64,000 nt of DNA from Stutzerimonas stutzeri. Lineage in GTDB: Bacteria; Pseudomonadota; Gammaproteobacteria; Pseudomonadales; Pseudomonadaceae. Both the position numbers and the translations under genes were made by a program. Under the pieces are notes generated by a model that had not been told where the DNA came from, did not search any database, and saw only the letters and a program-made list of their open reading frames with translations. Of the stretch, positions 35,091-43,873 are shown one piece after another (the first letter of the stretch is position 1; the number at the start of each line of letters is the position of its first letter). The DNA is taken from NCBI GenBank assembly GCA_002339675.1, contig DDKB01000008.1:186001-250000 (forward strand). The letters are read 5' to 3'.

Positions 35091-35873
35091 TCATCGGAAG
35101 CTGTCCTTCCAGGCGCGTAACGCCGCAAAGACGGCCTCCGGCGTGGCGAGCGCCTGCCCGGCGTGCGTGCTCGCGGCCATTGCCACCGGCACCTCGGCGC
35201 AGCGCAGAAATGGGTTGGTCAGCCGCTCGGTATGTATGTCGGAGGGGAGGGTGATCTGCCCGGCTTCGCGCTGTCGGGTCGCCTGCTCGAAGCGATCGAC
35301 CAGCGCTCGGTTGCCGGGCTCCACTGCCAGGGCGAACCTGAGGTTGCTGAGGGTATATTCGTGGGTGCAGTACACCCTCGTGGCGGGTGGTAGCGCCGCG
35401 AGCCGCTGCAGGGAGGCGAACATCTGCGCCGGCGTACCCTCGAACAGCCGGCCGCAGCCGGCAGCGAACAGGGTATCGCCGCATAGCAGCCAGGGCTCGT
35501 CCGCCTCAGCATGGACATAGGCGATATGGCCGCTGGTATGGCCGGGCACCTCGATGACGTCCAGCACCCTATCCAGCACCTGCACCTGCTGGCCGTCGAC
35601 AAGGGCTTCGTCCCGGGCCGGGATGCGTTCTGCAGCGGGCCCGAGAACCCTGGCCCCATGCTGGGCCTTAAGCGCTTCGACGCCGCCTACATGGTCGTGG
35701 TGGTGGTGCGTGATCAGGATATCGGTCAGCCGCCAGCCCGGATGGGCCTGCAGCCACGTTTGAACGGGCTCCGCATCGCCCGGGTCCACCGCAGCGCAGC
35801 GGCCATGCTCGGGGTCCTGGAGCAGCCAGATGTAGTTGTCGGTAAAGGCGGGCAGGGCATCTATCTTCAACAT
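35091..35873 (-). CDS. gloB: Hydroxyacylglutathione hydrolase (glyoxalase II)
   Basis: Zinc hydrolase that converts S-lactoylglutathione to D-lactate and glutathione, completing methylglyoxal detoxification. ATG 35873 gives 260 aa starting MLKIDALPAFTDNYIWLLQD, the canonical N-terminus; the frame opens further upstream at 35900. The metallo-beta-lactamase motif THHHHDHVGG begins at residue 55, with later metal ligands in VPGHTSGHIAY, LLCGDTLFAAGCGR and YCTHEYTLSN. The C-terminus carries the glutathione-site region NPFLRC. Divergent from the methyltransferase gene; gloB-yafS-rnhA-dnaQ is a conserved neighbourhood from Pseudomonas to E. coli. Confidence 0.97.
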   Translation of the reverse strand: MLKIDALPAFTDNYIWLLQDPEHGRCAAVDPGDAEPVQTWLQAHPGWRLTDILITHHHHDHVGGVEALKAQHGARVLGPAAERIPARDEALVDGQQVQVLDRVLDVIEVPGHTSGHIAYVHAEADEPWLLCGDTLFAAGCGRLFEGTPAQMFASLQRLAALPPATRVYCTHEYTLSNLRFALAVEPGNRALVDRFEQATRQREAGQITLPSDIHTERLTNPFLRCAEVPVAMAASTHAGQALATPEAVFAALRAWKDSFR

Positions 35874-35983
35874 GGGTATGGGTCGCCAAGTGATGGGCAA
35901 TGGCGCATCCTAACAGCCCGACCAAGTGCCGGGCCGAACGCCGCAGGTGAGCGACCTTGCGCATCCGATGAGTGGAGGCAGCC

Positions 35984-36745
35984 ATGAGTGAGTCATCCAA
36001 TAGCGGGTCGGACCATCGCTGGTTATCGCTGATGACCGGTGCCAGCGCCTGGTTCGCAGGCCCTATCGGCCAGCAGCTGCTCGAGCAAGAGCGGCATGTC
36101 ATTGGCCAGGAGCTGTCGCGCTGCTTTGGCGGTTATCTGGTGCACTACGCGCCGATCGCCAACGCAACGATCGAGGCGCAGAAGATCAAACGTTGCGTGC
36201 GCCTGGGGCCGCCGCTGGACGGTGTCGACATTCTTTGCGACGAGCAGGCCTGGCCGATCGGTGAGCATGCCGCCGATGTGGTGGTGGTTCAGCACGGCCT
36301 CGATTTCAGCCTGTCGCCCCATGCGTTGCTGCGCGAAGCAGCGCGCAGCGTGCGGCCCGGTGGACATCTGCTGGTCGTCGGGGTCAATCCCTGGAGCACC
36401 TGGGGAGCGGCGCGTCTGATGAGTCGGCGCGCGTTTCGTCAGGCGCGGTGCATCCGTCCGGTGCGCGTGAGCGACTGGCTGAACCTGCTGGGATTTGCGC
36501 TGGAGAAACGACGGTTCGGGTGCTATTGTCCGCCGCTTTCTTCGGGCCAGTGGCAGACCCGATTGTCTTCCGTCGAGGTGGCGGGCCAGCGTTTGCAGTT
36601 GCCAGCCGGCGGGTTCTACCTCCTGGTAGCGCGCAAACTGATGGTCGGGCTGCGTCCTCTCCAGCAGACCCGTCGGGAGCGGATGGGCCAACTGCTGCCC
36701 CTGCCGGTGGCGAAGGTCAGTCGCCGCGATGCCGAACAGCGATGA
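35984..36745 (+). CDS. Class I SAM-dependent methyltransferase (YafS-like)
   Basis: 253-aa predicted methyltransferase, substrate unknown. ATG 35984 has GGAGG upstream (GGAGGCAGCC). Methyltransferase fold features are DGVDILCDEQAWPIGEHAADVVVVQHGLDFSLSPHALLREAARSVRPGGHLLVVGVNPWS, corresponding to motifs post-I to III. A typical glycine-rich motif I is not obvious. It sits between gloB and rnhA exactly where yafS lies in E. coli, supporting the family link. Confidence 0.78.
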   Translation: MSESSNSGSDHRWLSLMTGASAWFAGPIGQQLLEQERHVIGQELSRCFGGYLVHYAPIANATIEAQKIKRCVRLGPPLDGVDILCDEQAWPIGEHAADVVVVQHGLDFSLSPHALLREAARSVRPGGHLLVVGVNPWSTWGAARLMSRRAFRQARCIRPVRVSDWLNLLGFALEKRRFGCYCPPLSSGQWQTRLSSVEVAGQRLQLPAGGFYLLVARKLMVGLRPLQQTRRERMGQLLPLPVAKVSRRDAEQR

Positions 36746-36757
36746 GCAAAAATTCCA

Positions 36758-37210
36758 ATGAGTGACGACACCGTCGAGATCTACACCGATGGCGCCTGCA
36801 AAGGCAATCCGGGGCCCGGAGGCTGGGGCGCACTGCTCATCTTCAAGGGCGTGGAACGCGAGCTGTGGGGCGGCGAGGCTGAGACCACCAACAACCGCAT
36901 GGAGCTGATGGCTGCGATTCGCGCGCTCGAGGAGCTGAAGCGACCATGCCAGGTAAGGCTGGTCACTGACTCGCAGTACGTTATGCAGGGCATTAACGAC
37001 TGGATGCCGAATTGGAAGAAGCGAGGCTGGAAGACCGCAGCCAAGCAGCCGGTGAAGAATGCGGACCTCTGGCGTCAGCTCGATGAGCAGGTCAGCCGGC
37101 ACCAGGTCGCTTGGCAATGGGTGCGTGGCCACACCGGTCATCCCGGAAACGAGCGCGCCGACCTGCTGGCCAACCGCGGCGTAGTACAAGCCAAACGACA
37201 AACCGCTTGA
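36758..37210 (+). CDS. rnhA: Ribonuclease HI
   Basis: Degrades the RNA strand of RNA-DNA hybrids. The 150-aa product has the DEDD active site: Asp11 in IYTDGACKGNPGPGGWG, Glu in TNNRMELMAAI, Asp in LVTDSQYV and a C-terminal Asp in GNERADLLANRG. The basic handle WKKRGWKTAAKQPVKNADLW is present. Start ATG 36758 follows the methyltransferase stop by 12 bp and dnaQ begins 12 bp after its stop, a compact operon. Confidence 0.98.
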   Translation: MSDDTVEIYTDGACKGNPGPGGWGALLIFKGVERELWGGEAETTNNRMELMAAIRALEELKRPCQVRLVTDSQYVMQGINDWMPNWKKRGWKTAAKQPVKNADLWRQLDEQVSRHQVAWQWVRGHTGHPGNERADLLANRGVVQAKRQTA

Positions 37211-37222
37211 GTGAATTGAAAG

Positions 37223-37984
37223 ATGCGTAGCGTAGTGCTGGATACCGAAACCACTGGCATGCCGGTGACCGATGGCCACCGGATCATCGAGATCGGCTGT
37301 GTCGAAGTCATCGGCCGGCGCCTGACGGGGCGGCATTACCACGTGTATCTCCAGCCGGACCGTGAGGTGGACGAGGGTGCCATTGCGGTCCACGGCATCA
37401 CCAACGAGTTCCTCACTGACAAGCCGCGGTTTCGCGAGATCGCCGACGAGTTCTTCGAGTTCATCAAGGGCGCGCAGCTGATCATCCACAACGCAGCGTT
37501 CGACGTTGGCTTCATCAACAACGAATTCGCGTTGCTGGGCCAGCAGGATCGCGCCGAGCTGAGCGATCACTGCAGCATTCTCGATACGCTGCTGATGGCC
37601 CGTGAACGCCATCCTGGGCAGCGCAACAGCCTTGACGCGCTATGCAAGCGCTACGGCGTCGATAATTCGGGCCGCGATCTGCACGGCGCCTTGCTCGACG
37701 CCGAGATCCTGGCGGACGTCTATCTCACCATGACCGGCGGGCAGACCCATTTGTCCCTGGCCGGCGAAGGGGCCGACGGCGACAACGGCGGGCGTCAGCA
37801 GGCATCGCCGATTCGTCGGCTGCCGGCGGATCGGCCGGCGACACCGGTGCTTCGCGCATCGGCCGAAGAGATCGCGGCGCACGCGGTGCGCATGCAGGCC
37901 ATCGAGAAGGCCGCCGGTTCAACGCCGCTCTGGGTACAGTTGGAGCAGCCCGCCGTGAGCGAGGCACAACCGTTGCCGGTTTGA
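37223..37984 (+). CDS. dnaQ: DNA polymerase III subunit epsilon (proofreading exonuclease)
   Basis: 3'-5' editing exonuclease of the replicative polymerase, 253 aa. DEDDh motifs: ExoI VLDTETTG (Asp7, Glu9), ExoII HNAAFDVGFINNE and ExoIII HGALLDAEILADVYLTMTGGQ. The C-terminal tail (about 190-253) is the flexible alpha-binding region. ATG 37223 follows rnhA by 12 bp. The rnhA-dnaQ pair here is co-directional rather than divergent as in E. coli. Confidence 0.97.
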   Translation: MRSVVLDTETTGMPVTDGHRIIEIGCVEVIGRRLTGRHYHVYLQPDREVDEGAIAVHGITNEFLTDKPRFREIADEFFEFIKGAQLIIHNAAFDVGFINNEFALLGQQDRAELSDHCSILDTLLMARERHPGQRNSLDALCKRYGVDNSGRDLHGALLDAEILADVYLTMTGGQTHLSLAGEGADGDNGGRQQASPIRRLPADRPATPVLRASAEEIAAHAVRMQAIEKAAGSTPLWVQLEQPAVSEAQPLPV

Positions 37985-38070
37985 GGTTCGTGCCGCTCGC
38001 CTTGCAGATGAGGCTTGGTGCTTGAGGGCGAAACTTCTACGCTGGAGGGGAATGCCTTCAGGAAGTGCCC

Positions 38071-40323
38071 ATGTACAAAGACCTCAAGTTTCCCATTCTC
38101 ATTGTGCACCGCGACATAAAGGCCGACACGGTTGCCGGTGAGCGAGTGCGCGAGATCGCGGCCGAGCTCGAACGCGACGGTTTTCACATCCTGCCGACCG
38201 GGAGTGCTGCCGAAGGACGCATCGTCGCCTCGACTCACCATGGCCTGGCCTGCATCCTAGTCGCTGCCGAGGGCGCCGGCGAAAATCAGCGGTTGCTGCA
38301 GGACGTCGTCGGCCTGATCCGCGTGGCCCGGCGACGGGCGCCGCAGCTGCCGATCTTTGCGCTCGGCGAGCAGATCACCATCGAGAACGCGCCAGCCGAG
38401 GCCATGGCCGACCTCAACGAGCTGCGCGGCCTGCTCTACCTGTTCGAAGACACGGTCCCCTTCCTGGCCCGGCAGGTCGCGCGGGCCGCCCGCGGTTACC
38501 TGGACGGCCTGCTTCCCCCGTTCTTCCGGGCGCTGGTGCAGCACACCGGTGATTCGAACTACTCCTGGCACACGCCGGGCCACGGTGGCGGGGTGGCCTT
38601 TCGCAAGAGCCCGGTCGGCCAGGCCTTCCACCAGTTCTTCGGCGAAAATACGCTGCGTTCCGATTTGTCGGTGTCGGTGCCAGAGCTCGGCTCGCTGCTC
38701 GATCACACTGGCCCGCTGGCAGCAGCCGAAGCCCGCGCGGCGCGCAACTTCGGTGCTGACCACACGTTCTTCGTCATCAATGGCACCTCGACGGCGAACA
38801 AGATCGTCTGGCACTCGATGGTCGCCCGTAATGACCTCGTCCTGGTGGACCGGAATTGCCATAAGTCGATCCTGCACTCGATCATCATGACCGGTGCGAT
38901 ACCGCTGTACCTGACGCCGTCGCGCAACGAGCTCGGCATCATCGGGCCGATCCCGCTCGAGGAGTTTTCGCCCGAATCGATCCAGGCCAAGATCGATGCC
39001 AACCCGCTGGCGCGTGGGCGCCCGCCGCGTCTAAAACTGGCGGTGGTTACTAATTCCACCTATGACGGGCTCTGCTACAACGCGAACCTGATCAAGCGCA
39101 CCCTGGGCAACAGCGTCGATGTGCTGCACTTCGACGAAGCCTGGTACGCCTACGCGGCATTTCACGAGTTCTACGACGGCCGCTACGGCATGGACACGCG
39201 CGAGCAAGGCCCGCTGGTGTTTACCACCCACTCGACGCACAAGGTGCTGGCAGCGTTCAGCCAGGCGTCGATGATCCATGTGCTTGACAGCGAGCAGCGC
39301 CAACTGGACCGCGACCGCTTCAACGAAGCCTTCATGATGCATATCTCCACCTCGCCGCAGTACGGCATCCTGGCCTCCCTGGATGTCGCCTCGGCCATGA
39401 TGGAAGGCCCGGCAGGCCGGTCGCTGATTCAGGAAACCTTCGACGAGGCCCTGAGCTTTCGGCGCGCGCTGGCGAACGTCCGTCAACATCTGGCGGCGGA
39501 CGACTGGTGGTTCGGCATCTGGCAGCCACCGGCCGCAGAGGGCGCGGACGAGCTCGTCACCCAGGACTGGCTGCTGGCGCCCGACGCGGACTGGCATGGT
39601 TTCGGTCATGTGGCCAGCGATTACGTGCTGCTCGATCCAATCAAGGTGACCCTGGTGACTCCGGGCCTGACCGCCGGTGGGACATTGAGCGAGCGTGGTA
39701 TCCCCGCAGCGGTGGTCAGCAAGTTTCTCTGGGAGCGCGGGCTGGTGGTCGAAAAAACCGGTCTCTATTCGATTCTGGTGTTGTTCTCCATGGGCATCAC
39801 CAAGGGCAAATGGAGCACCCTGCTGACCGAGTTGCTGGAGTTCAAACGGCACTACGACAACAACGTGCCGCTGTGCGATGCGCTGCCCACCGTGGCGCAG
39901 GCAGGCGGAAACCAATATGCCGGAATGGGGTTGCGTGACCTGTGTGACGCGTTGCACGGCTGCTACCGCACCAACGCCACTGCCAAGGCGATGCGCCGGA
40001 TGTATACGGCGCTGCCGGCGCTGGCGATGAAGCCGGCCGATGCCTATGACAAGCTGGTCCGCGGAGAGGTTGAGGCGGTGCCGATCGAGGCACTCGAGGG
40101 GCGTATCGCAGCGGTGATGCTGGTGCCATATCCGCCAGGGATTCCGCTGATCATGCCGGGTGAGCGATTCACCGCGCAGACGCGCTCGATCCTCGACTAC
40201 CTGGCCTTTGCCCAGCGTTTCGCTGCCGAGTTTCCGGGCTTCGACGCCGACGTGCACGGGCTGCAGCATGAAGCCTGCGCGGAGGGGGGCGGGTATACAG
40301 TCGACTGCATTCTCGAGGGTTAG
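38071..40323 (+). CDS. ldcA: Lysine (Orn/Lys/Arg family) decarboxylase LdcA
   Basis: Fold-type I PLP enzyme of about 750 aa; the Pseudomonas orthologue decarboxylates L-lysine to cadaverine in lysine catabolism. ATG 38071 (MYKDLKFPILIVHRDIKADT) has AGGAAG upstream; a GTG two codons earlier is less likely. An N-terminal receiver-like wing domain precedes the PLP core: WHTPGHGGGVAF, NGTSTANKIVWHSM, HFDEAWYAYAAFH (cofactor-binding Asp) and the Schiff-base Lys in FTTHSTHKVLAAF. A C-terminal domain ends with VPYPPGIPLIMPGE, typical of the family. The specificity call (lysine) rests on orthology recalled from position next to dnaQ, not on residues. Confidence 0.9.
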   Translation: MYKDLKFPILIVHRDIKADTVAGERVREIAAELERDGFHILPTGSAAEGRIVASTHHGLACILVAAEGAGENQRLLQDVVGLIRVARRRAPQLPIFALGEQITIENAPAEAMADLNELRGLLYLFEDTVPFLARQVARAARGYLDGLLPPFFRALVQHTGDSNYSWHTPGHGGGVAFRKSPVGQAFHQFFGENTLRSDLSVSVPELGSLLDHTGPLAAAEARAARNFGADHTFFVINGTSTANKIVWHSMVARNDLVLVDRNCHKSILHSIIMTGAIPLYLTPSRNELGIIGPIPLEEFSPESIQAKIDANPLARGRPPRLKLAVVTNSTYDGLCYNANLIKRTLGNSVDVLHFDEAWYAYAAFHEFYDGRYGMDTREQGPLVFTTHSTHKVLAAFSQASMIHVLDSEQRQLDRDRFNEAFMMHISTSPQYGILASLDVASAMMEGPAGRSLIQETFDEALSFRRALANVRQHLAADDWWFGIWQPPAAEGADELVTQDWLLAPDADWHGFGHVASDYVLLDPIKVTLVTPGLTAGGTLSERGIPAAVVSKFLWERGLVVEKTGLYSILVLFSMGITKGKWSTLLTELLEFKRHYDNNVPLCDALPTVAQAGGNQYAGMGLRDLCDALHGCYRTNATAKAMRRMYTALPALAMKPADAYDKLVRGEVEAVPIEALEGRIAAVMLVPYPPGIPLIMPGERFTAQTRSILDYLAFAQRFAAEFPGFDADVHGLQHEACAEGGGYTVDCILEG

Positions 40324-40506
40324 AGGCAGCTGCCCGTCGCCGTGGCGTTTGTCAGAGAAGGCGAAGCGTCAGGGCGTGGGCTGCTTCACAACGTCTCTCA
40401 TCGACTTTCATCGGGCTGTTGTTATAGTTGCCCGGTTGAGAGTGGCCCCGCTGGGGCTGTCGAATTTGTCCCGGCACCGAGTGCCGCGGCTGTCGAGGAT
40501 GAGCGC

Positions 40507-41319
40507 GTGACTGTGTACCAAGCCTTCCGTGTGGAGTTGAAGGACAGGGTCGCCCATGTGGCGATCAATCGACCTGAAAAGGTCAATGCAATGAATGCAG
40601 CGTTCTGGGACGAGATCGTCGAGATCTTCCGCTGGATCGATGACACCGACGAAGCACGCGTGGTGCTGTTGAGCGGTGAAGGCAAACACTTTTCCGCTGG
40701 CATCGACCTGCAACTGCTGGCCCAGGCTGCCACCCAGCTCGGCGCCGATGTAGGGCGAAACGCCGAGCGGCTGCGTCGCCAGATCCTCAAGCTGCAAGCC
40801 TCCTTCAACGCGGTGGACAACTGTCGTAAGCCGGTCATCGCAGCGATTCAGGGGTACTGCATTGGTGGCGCGATCGACCTCATAGCCGCCTGCGACATGC
40901 GCTACAGCACCGTTGATGCCCAGTTTTCCATCCGCGAAATCGACATGGGCATGGCGGCAGACGTGGGCACCCTGCAGCGGCTGCCGCGCATCATCAGCGA
41001 CGGCGTCATGCGCGAGCTAGCCTATACCGGGCGGACCATCGACGGACTGGAAGCTCAGCGCATCGGCCTGGTGAACCAGACCTACGCCGATCATCCGGCC
41101 TTGATGACCGCCATGTCGGACCTGGCGGCGGTGATCGCGGCGAAATCCCCGGTGGCCATCCGCGGCACCAAGGAAATGATCCGCTATATGCGCGACCACC
41201 GGGTCGACGACGGTCTCGAGTACATCGCGACCTGGAACGCGGCAATGTTGCAATCGGCTGACCTCAAGGTGGCCATGGCGGCTCACATGAGCAAGCAGAA
41301 ACCGGATTTCGCCGACTGA
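40507..41319 (+). CDS. Crotonase family, dienoyl-CoA isomerase-like enoyl-CoA hydratase
   Basis: 270-aa acyl-CoA enzyme. GTG 40507 has GAGGATGAGC upstream and gives VTVYQAFRVELKDRVAHVAINRPEKVNAMNAAFWDE; the frame runs upstream to 40342 without family character. The oxyanion-hole segments GKHFSAGIDLQLL and AIQGYCIGGAIDLIAACDMRY are intact. The pattern IREIDMGMAADVGTLQRLP resembles delta-3,5-delta-2,4-dienoyl-CoA isomerase (ECH1), whose three acidic residues appear as Asp in GAID, Glu in IREI and Asp in MAAD. That activity helps degrade unsaturated fatty acids with odd-numbered double bonds. A plain hydratase cannot be ruled out. Confidence 0.85.
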   Translation: MTVYQAFRVELKDRVAHVAINRPEKVNAMNAAFWDEIVEIFRWIDDTDEARVVLLSGEGKHFSAGIDLQLLAQAATQLGADVGRNAERLRRQILKLQASFNAVDNCRKPVIAAIQGYCIGGAIDLIAACDMRYSTVDAQFSIREIDMGMAADVGTLQRLPRIISDGVMRELAYTGRTIDGLEAQRIGLVNQTYADHPALMTAMSDLAAVIAAKSPVAIRGTKEMIRYMRDHRVDDGLEYIATWNAAMLQSADLKVAMAAHMSKQKPDFAD

Positions 41320-41357
41320 TGCACCCCTTCAACGTTGCGCGGGAGGCGCGCTAGGCC

Positions 41358-43040
41358 ATGGTTACCGGAGCCACATCACTCAGCCTGGTTCGCGATGAGC
41401 TATTCGCCACCATGGAAGAGGCCGAGCAGAGTCTCGAGCATTTCATCATCGACCGTAACAATGGCGGACTGCTTCAGCAGGCCGTCGAACACCTCAAGCA
41501 GGTGCGGGGCACCCTTAATCTGATCGAGCTCACCGGAGCCGAATTGCTCGCCCAGGAGATCCTCCAGCTCGCCACCGATATACCAGTCGGTGCCGGCGAG
41601 GAGCGCGACGGGCAACTGGCGGCACTGGACAACGCCCTGTACGTACTGGGTCGCTACCTGGAAAGCGTCGACGCCAGCCGGCAGGAAATGCCCGAGCTGT
41701 TGCTGCCGCCGATCAATGCGCTGCGCCTCGTCAGCAGCCAGTCCCCGTTGCCGGAGAGTTTTTTCTTCAGCGTTCGCCTCGACCATGCGCGACCGCCAAT
41801 CGTCGCGGCTGTCCGCGAGCCGGCGGCGCGGATGACCGAGGCGCGGCGTTTGCGGCAGATGTATCAAGTCGGCTTGCTGGGCTTCATTCGCGACGACAAC
41901 ACCTCTGCCAGCCTGAAGCTGATGATGCGCGCGCTGGCTCGCCTGGACCTGCTGTTCGCCAACTCGGCCGCCGGTCGGCTGTGCTGGCTCGGCAGCGCCG
42001 CGCTGGAAGCCCAGCTCGACGGGCAGCTGTTGCCGCGTCAGTCACGCAAACACCTGTTTTCCCGGCTCGACCGTGAGCTGCGCCAGCTGATCGGCCACGC
42101 CAGCTACGAACCCCCGCGGATCCTGCTCAAGGAGCTGCTCTATCTGGTCGCGCTAGCGGAAAGCAGCGGGCCGATCGCGACCCAGGTGCGCGAGACCTTC
42201 TCGCTGGGGTCGCTCCCGTTTACTGACCACCTGCTCGAGGACGAGTCACAGCGTCTCGCCGGCCCCGGGCAGGCGGTGATGCGCTCACTGTCCTCGGCGG
42301 TCCGCGAGGAGCTGGCCAGCCTGAAGGACCTGCTGGACCTGATCGAGCGGCAGACCGCGCCGGCCGAATCCTACGCCACGCTGCACACCTTGCTCGGCAA
42401 GCTGGCAAAGACGCTCGGCATGGTCGGGTTGTCTTCGGCGTCCAGTACGTTGCAGGCGCAGCTGGCGGTGGTGTCGACCTGGAGCGCCGAGCAGGCGCCG
42501 GACCCCCAGGCGCTGCTGAAGCTGGCGGATGCGGTGCTCTACGTCGAAAGCATGGTGGCGAGCCTGGAGCGCGGCGAGCGGCGCGAAGCGCGCTCTAACC
42601 CGGTGCAGCCGGGGCACGAGGCCGAAGCGTTCGCCAACCATCAACTGACCGAGGCCTGCATCGTGGTCATCGGCGAGGCGACCGCCGGCCTGGCACTGGC
42701 CAAGCGGGCGATCACCGCCTACCTTGAATCCAACGGCGAAAAGCTGCACTTGGCCAATGTGCCATTCAGTCTGATGGCCGTGCGTGGCGGCCTGCGCTTC
42801 CTTGAGCAGGATCGTGCTGCCGAGCTCATCGGCGCCTGTGCCGACTTCATCCAGAAACAAATGCTCGAGGGAGTGCAAATGCCACCTGAACCGCTGCTCG
42901 AGACCCTGGCGGACGCGCTGACCAGCCTCGAGTACTACCTCGACGGCGGCGCCATACTGCGGCGTGACGACTCGCGGACGGGGGTCCTGGATATCGCCAG
43001 CGAAAGCGTTCGCGCGCTGGGCCTGCAGGTAGCGGCCTGA
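41358..43040 (+). CDS. fimL: FimL, ChpA-like regulator of twitching motility
   Basis: 560-aa protein related to the N-terminal half of the chemotaxis-type kinase ChpA. In P. aeruginosa FimL supports type IV pilus function and cAMP/Vfr signalling with FimV and ChpA. Three HPt-like segments are visible: residues 47-51 KQVRG, 343-347 HTLLG (in YATLHTLLGKLAKTLGMVGL) and 473-477 MAVRG. A standard HxxKG phosphotransfer box is absent, although the second keeps a histidine. No kinase or receiver domain. It sits upstream of nudC, whose ATG overlaps the fimL stop (TGATG), as in other Pseudomonas. Confidence 0.88.
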   Translation: MVTGATSLSLVRDELFATMEEAEQSLEHFIIDRNNGGLLQQAVEHLKQVRGTLNLIELTGAELLAQEILQLATDIPVGAGEERDGQLAALDNALYVLGRYLESVDASRQEMPELLLPPINALRLVSSQSPLPESFFFSVRLDHARPPIVAAVREPAARMTEARRLRQMYQVGLLGFIRDDNTSASLKLMMRALARLDLLFANSAAGRLCWLGSAALEAQLDGQLLPRQSRKHLFSRLDRELRQLIGHASYEPPRILLKELLYLVALAESSGPIATQVRETFSLGSLPFTDHLLEDESQRLAGPGQAVMRSLSSAVREELASLKDLLDLIERQTAPAESYATLHTLLGKLAKTLGMVGLSSASSTLQAQLAVVSTWSAEQAPDPQALLKLADAVLYVESMVASLERGERREARSNPVQPGHEAEAFANHQLTEACIVVIGEATAGLALAKRAITAYLESNGEKLHLANVPFSLMAVRGGLRFLEQDRAAELIGACADFIQKQMLEGVQMPPEPLLETLADALTSLEYYLDGGAILRRDDSRTGVLDIASESVRALGLQVAA

Positions 43041-43873
43041 TGAGTCTGCGCTGGCAGCCTGCCTTGCTCGATCCTTCGCAGGAGGGCGGGTGGGCCGTCG
43101 TGCATTGCCAGCACGGGTTTCTGGTCGACAGCAATGGCGTGCTGTTTCCCAGGGGTTGGTTGAAGCGTCTGGAGCTGCCGCTGTCGAGCGAGCAGGGGCT
43201 CGGCTATTTCGACGGCGATCCGGTGTTTCTGCTGGAGCTTGCACACCCGGCAGAGATTCCTGGTGGGGCATGGCAAGGGCTGCGGCAATTGATGATGCAG
43301 GACGAGGATGCCGAGCGGTTCCGGATGCTCGGATTTGCCGCCCAGATCGGCACCTGGGCACATCAGCACCGGTATTGCGGCAGTTGCGGCAGCCCGATGC
43401 GTCAGCATCCCAGCGAGCGCGCAATGCAATGCGATCAGTGCGGCATTCACCATTACCCGCGTATTTCGCCCAGCATGATCGTACTGGTGACGCGCGGCGA
43501 TGAGCTGCTGCTGGCGCGTTCTCCGCGGTTCGCACCTGGTGTCTACAGCACGCTGGCGGGCTTCGTCGAGCCTGGTGAATCGGTCGAGGAGTGCGTGCGG
43601 CGAGAAGTGCGGGAGGAAGTCGGTGTCTCCATTCACGAGCCCCGCTACATCGCGAGCCAGGGTTGGCCATTCCCCCATTCGTTGATGCTCGGCTTTCATG
43701 CCGAATACGCGTCCGGTGAGATTGTCTTGCAGCCAGAGGAGATCGAGGATGCGAGTTGGTTCTCGATCCATGACCTGCCGTTGCTGCCTGCCTCCAAGTC
43801 CATCGCGCGCTACCTGATCGATGTCTACCTGGCCCAGCGCCTAGGCCGCCCCGAACCAGTTCTGCCAGGCTAG
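43040..43873 (+). CDS. nudC: NAD(+) diphosphatase NudC
   Basis: Nudix hydrolase that cleaves NAD(H) and can remove the NAD cap from RNA in related species; 277 aa. A zinc ribbon (CGSCGSPM ... MQCDQCG) precedes the Nudix box GFVEPGESVEECVRREVREEVG, and the NudC-type SQPWPFPxS element follows as ASQGWPFPHSLMLGF (one residue changed). Translation probably couples to fimL through the TGATG overlap. Its last 33 bp overlap the 3' end of the convergent TauE-like gene. Confidence 0.95.
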   Translation: MSLRWQPALLDPSQEGGWAVVHCQHGFLVDSNGVLFPRGWLKRLELPLSSEQGLGYFDGDPVFLLELAHPAEIPGGAWQGLRQLMMQDEDAERFRMLGFAAQIGTWAHQHRYCGSCGSPMRQHPSERAMQCDQCGIHHYPRISPSMIVLVTRGDELLLARSPRFAPGVYSTLAGFVEPGESVEECVRREVREEVGVSIHEPRYIASQGWPFPHSLMLGFHAEYASGEIVLQPEEIEDASWFSIHDLPLLPASKSIARYLIDVYLAQRLGRPEPVLPG

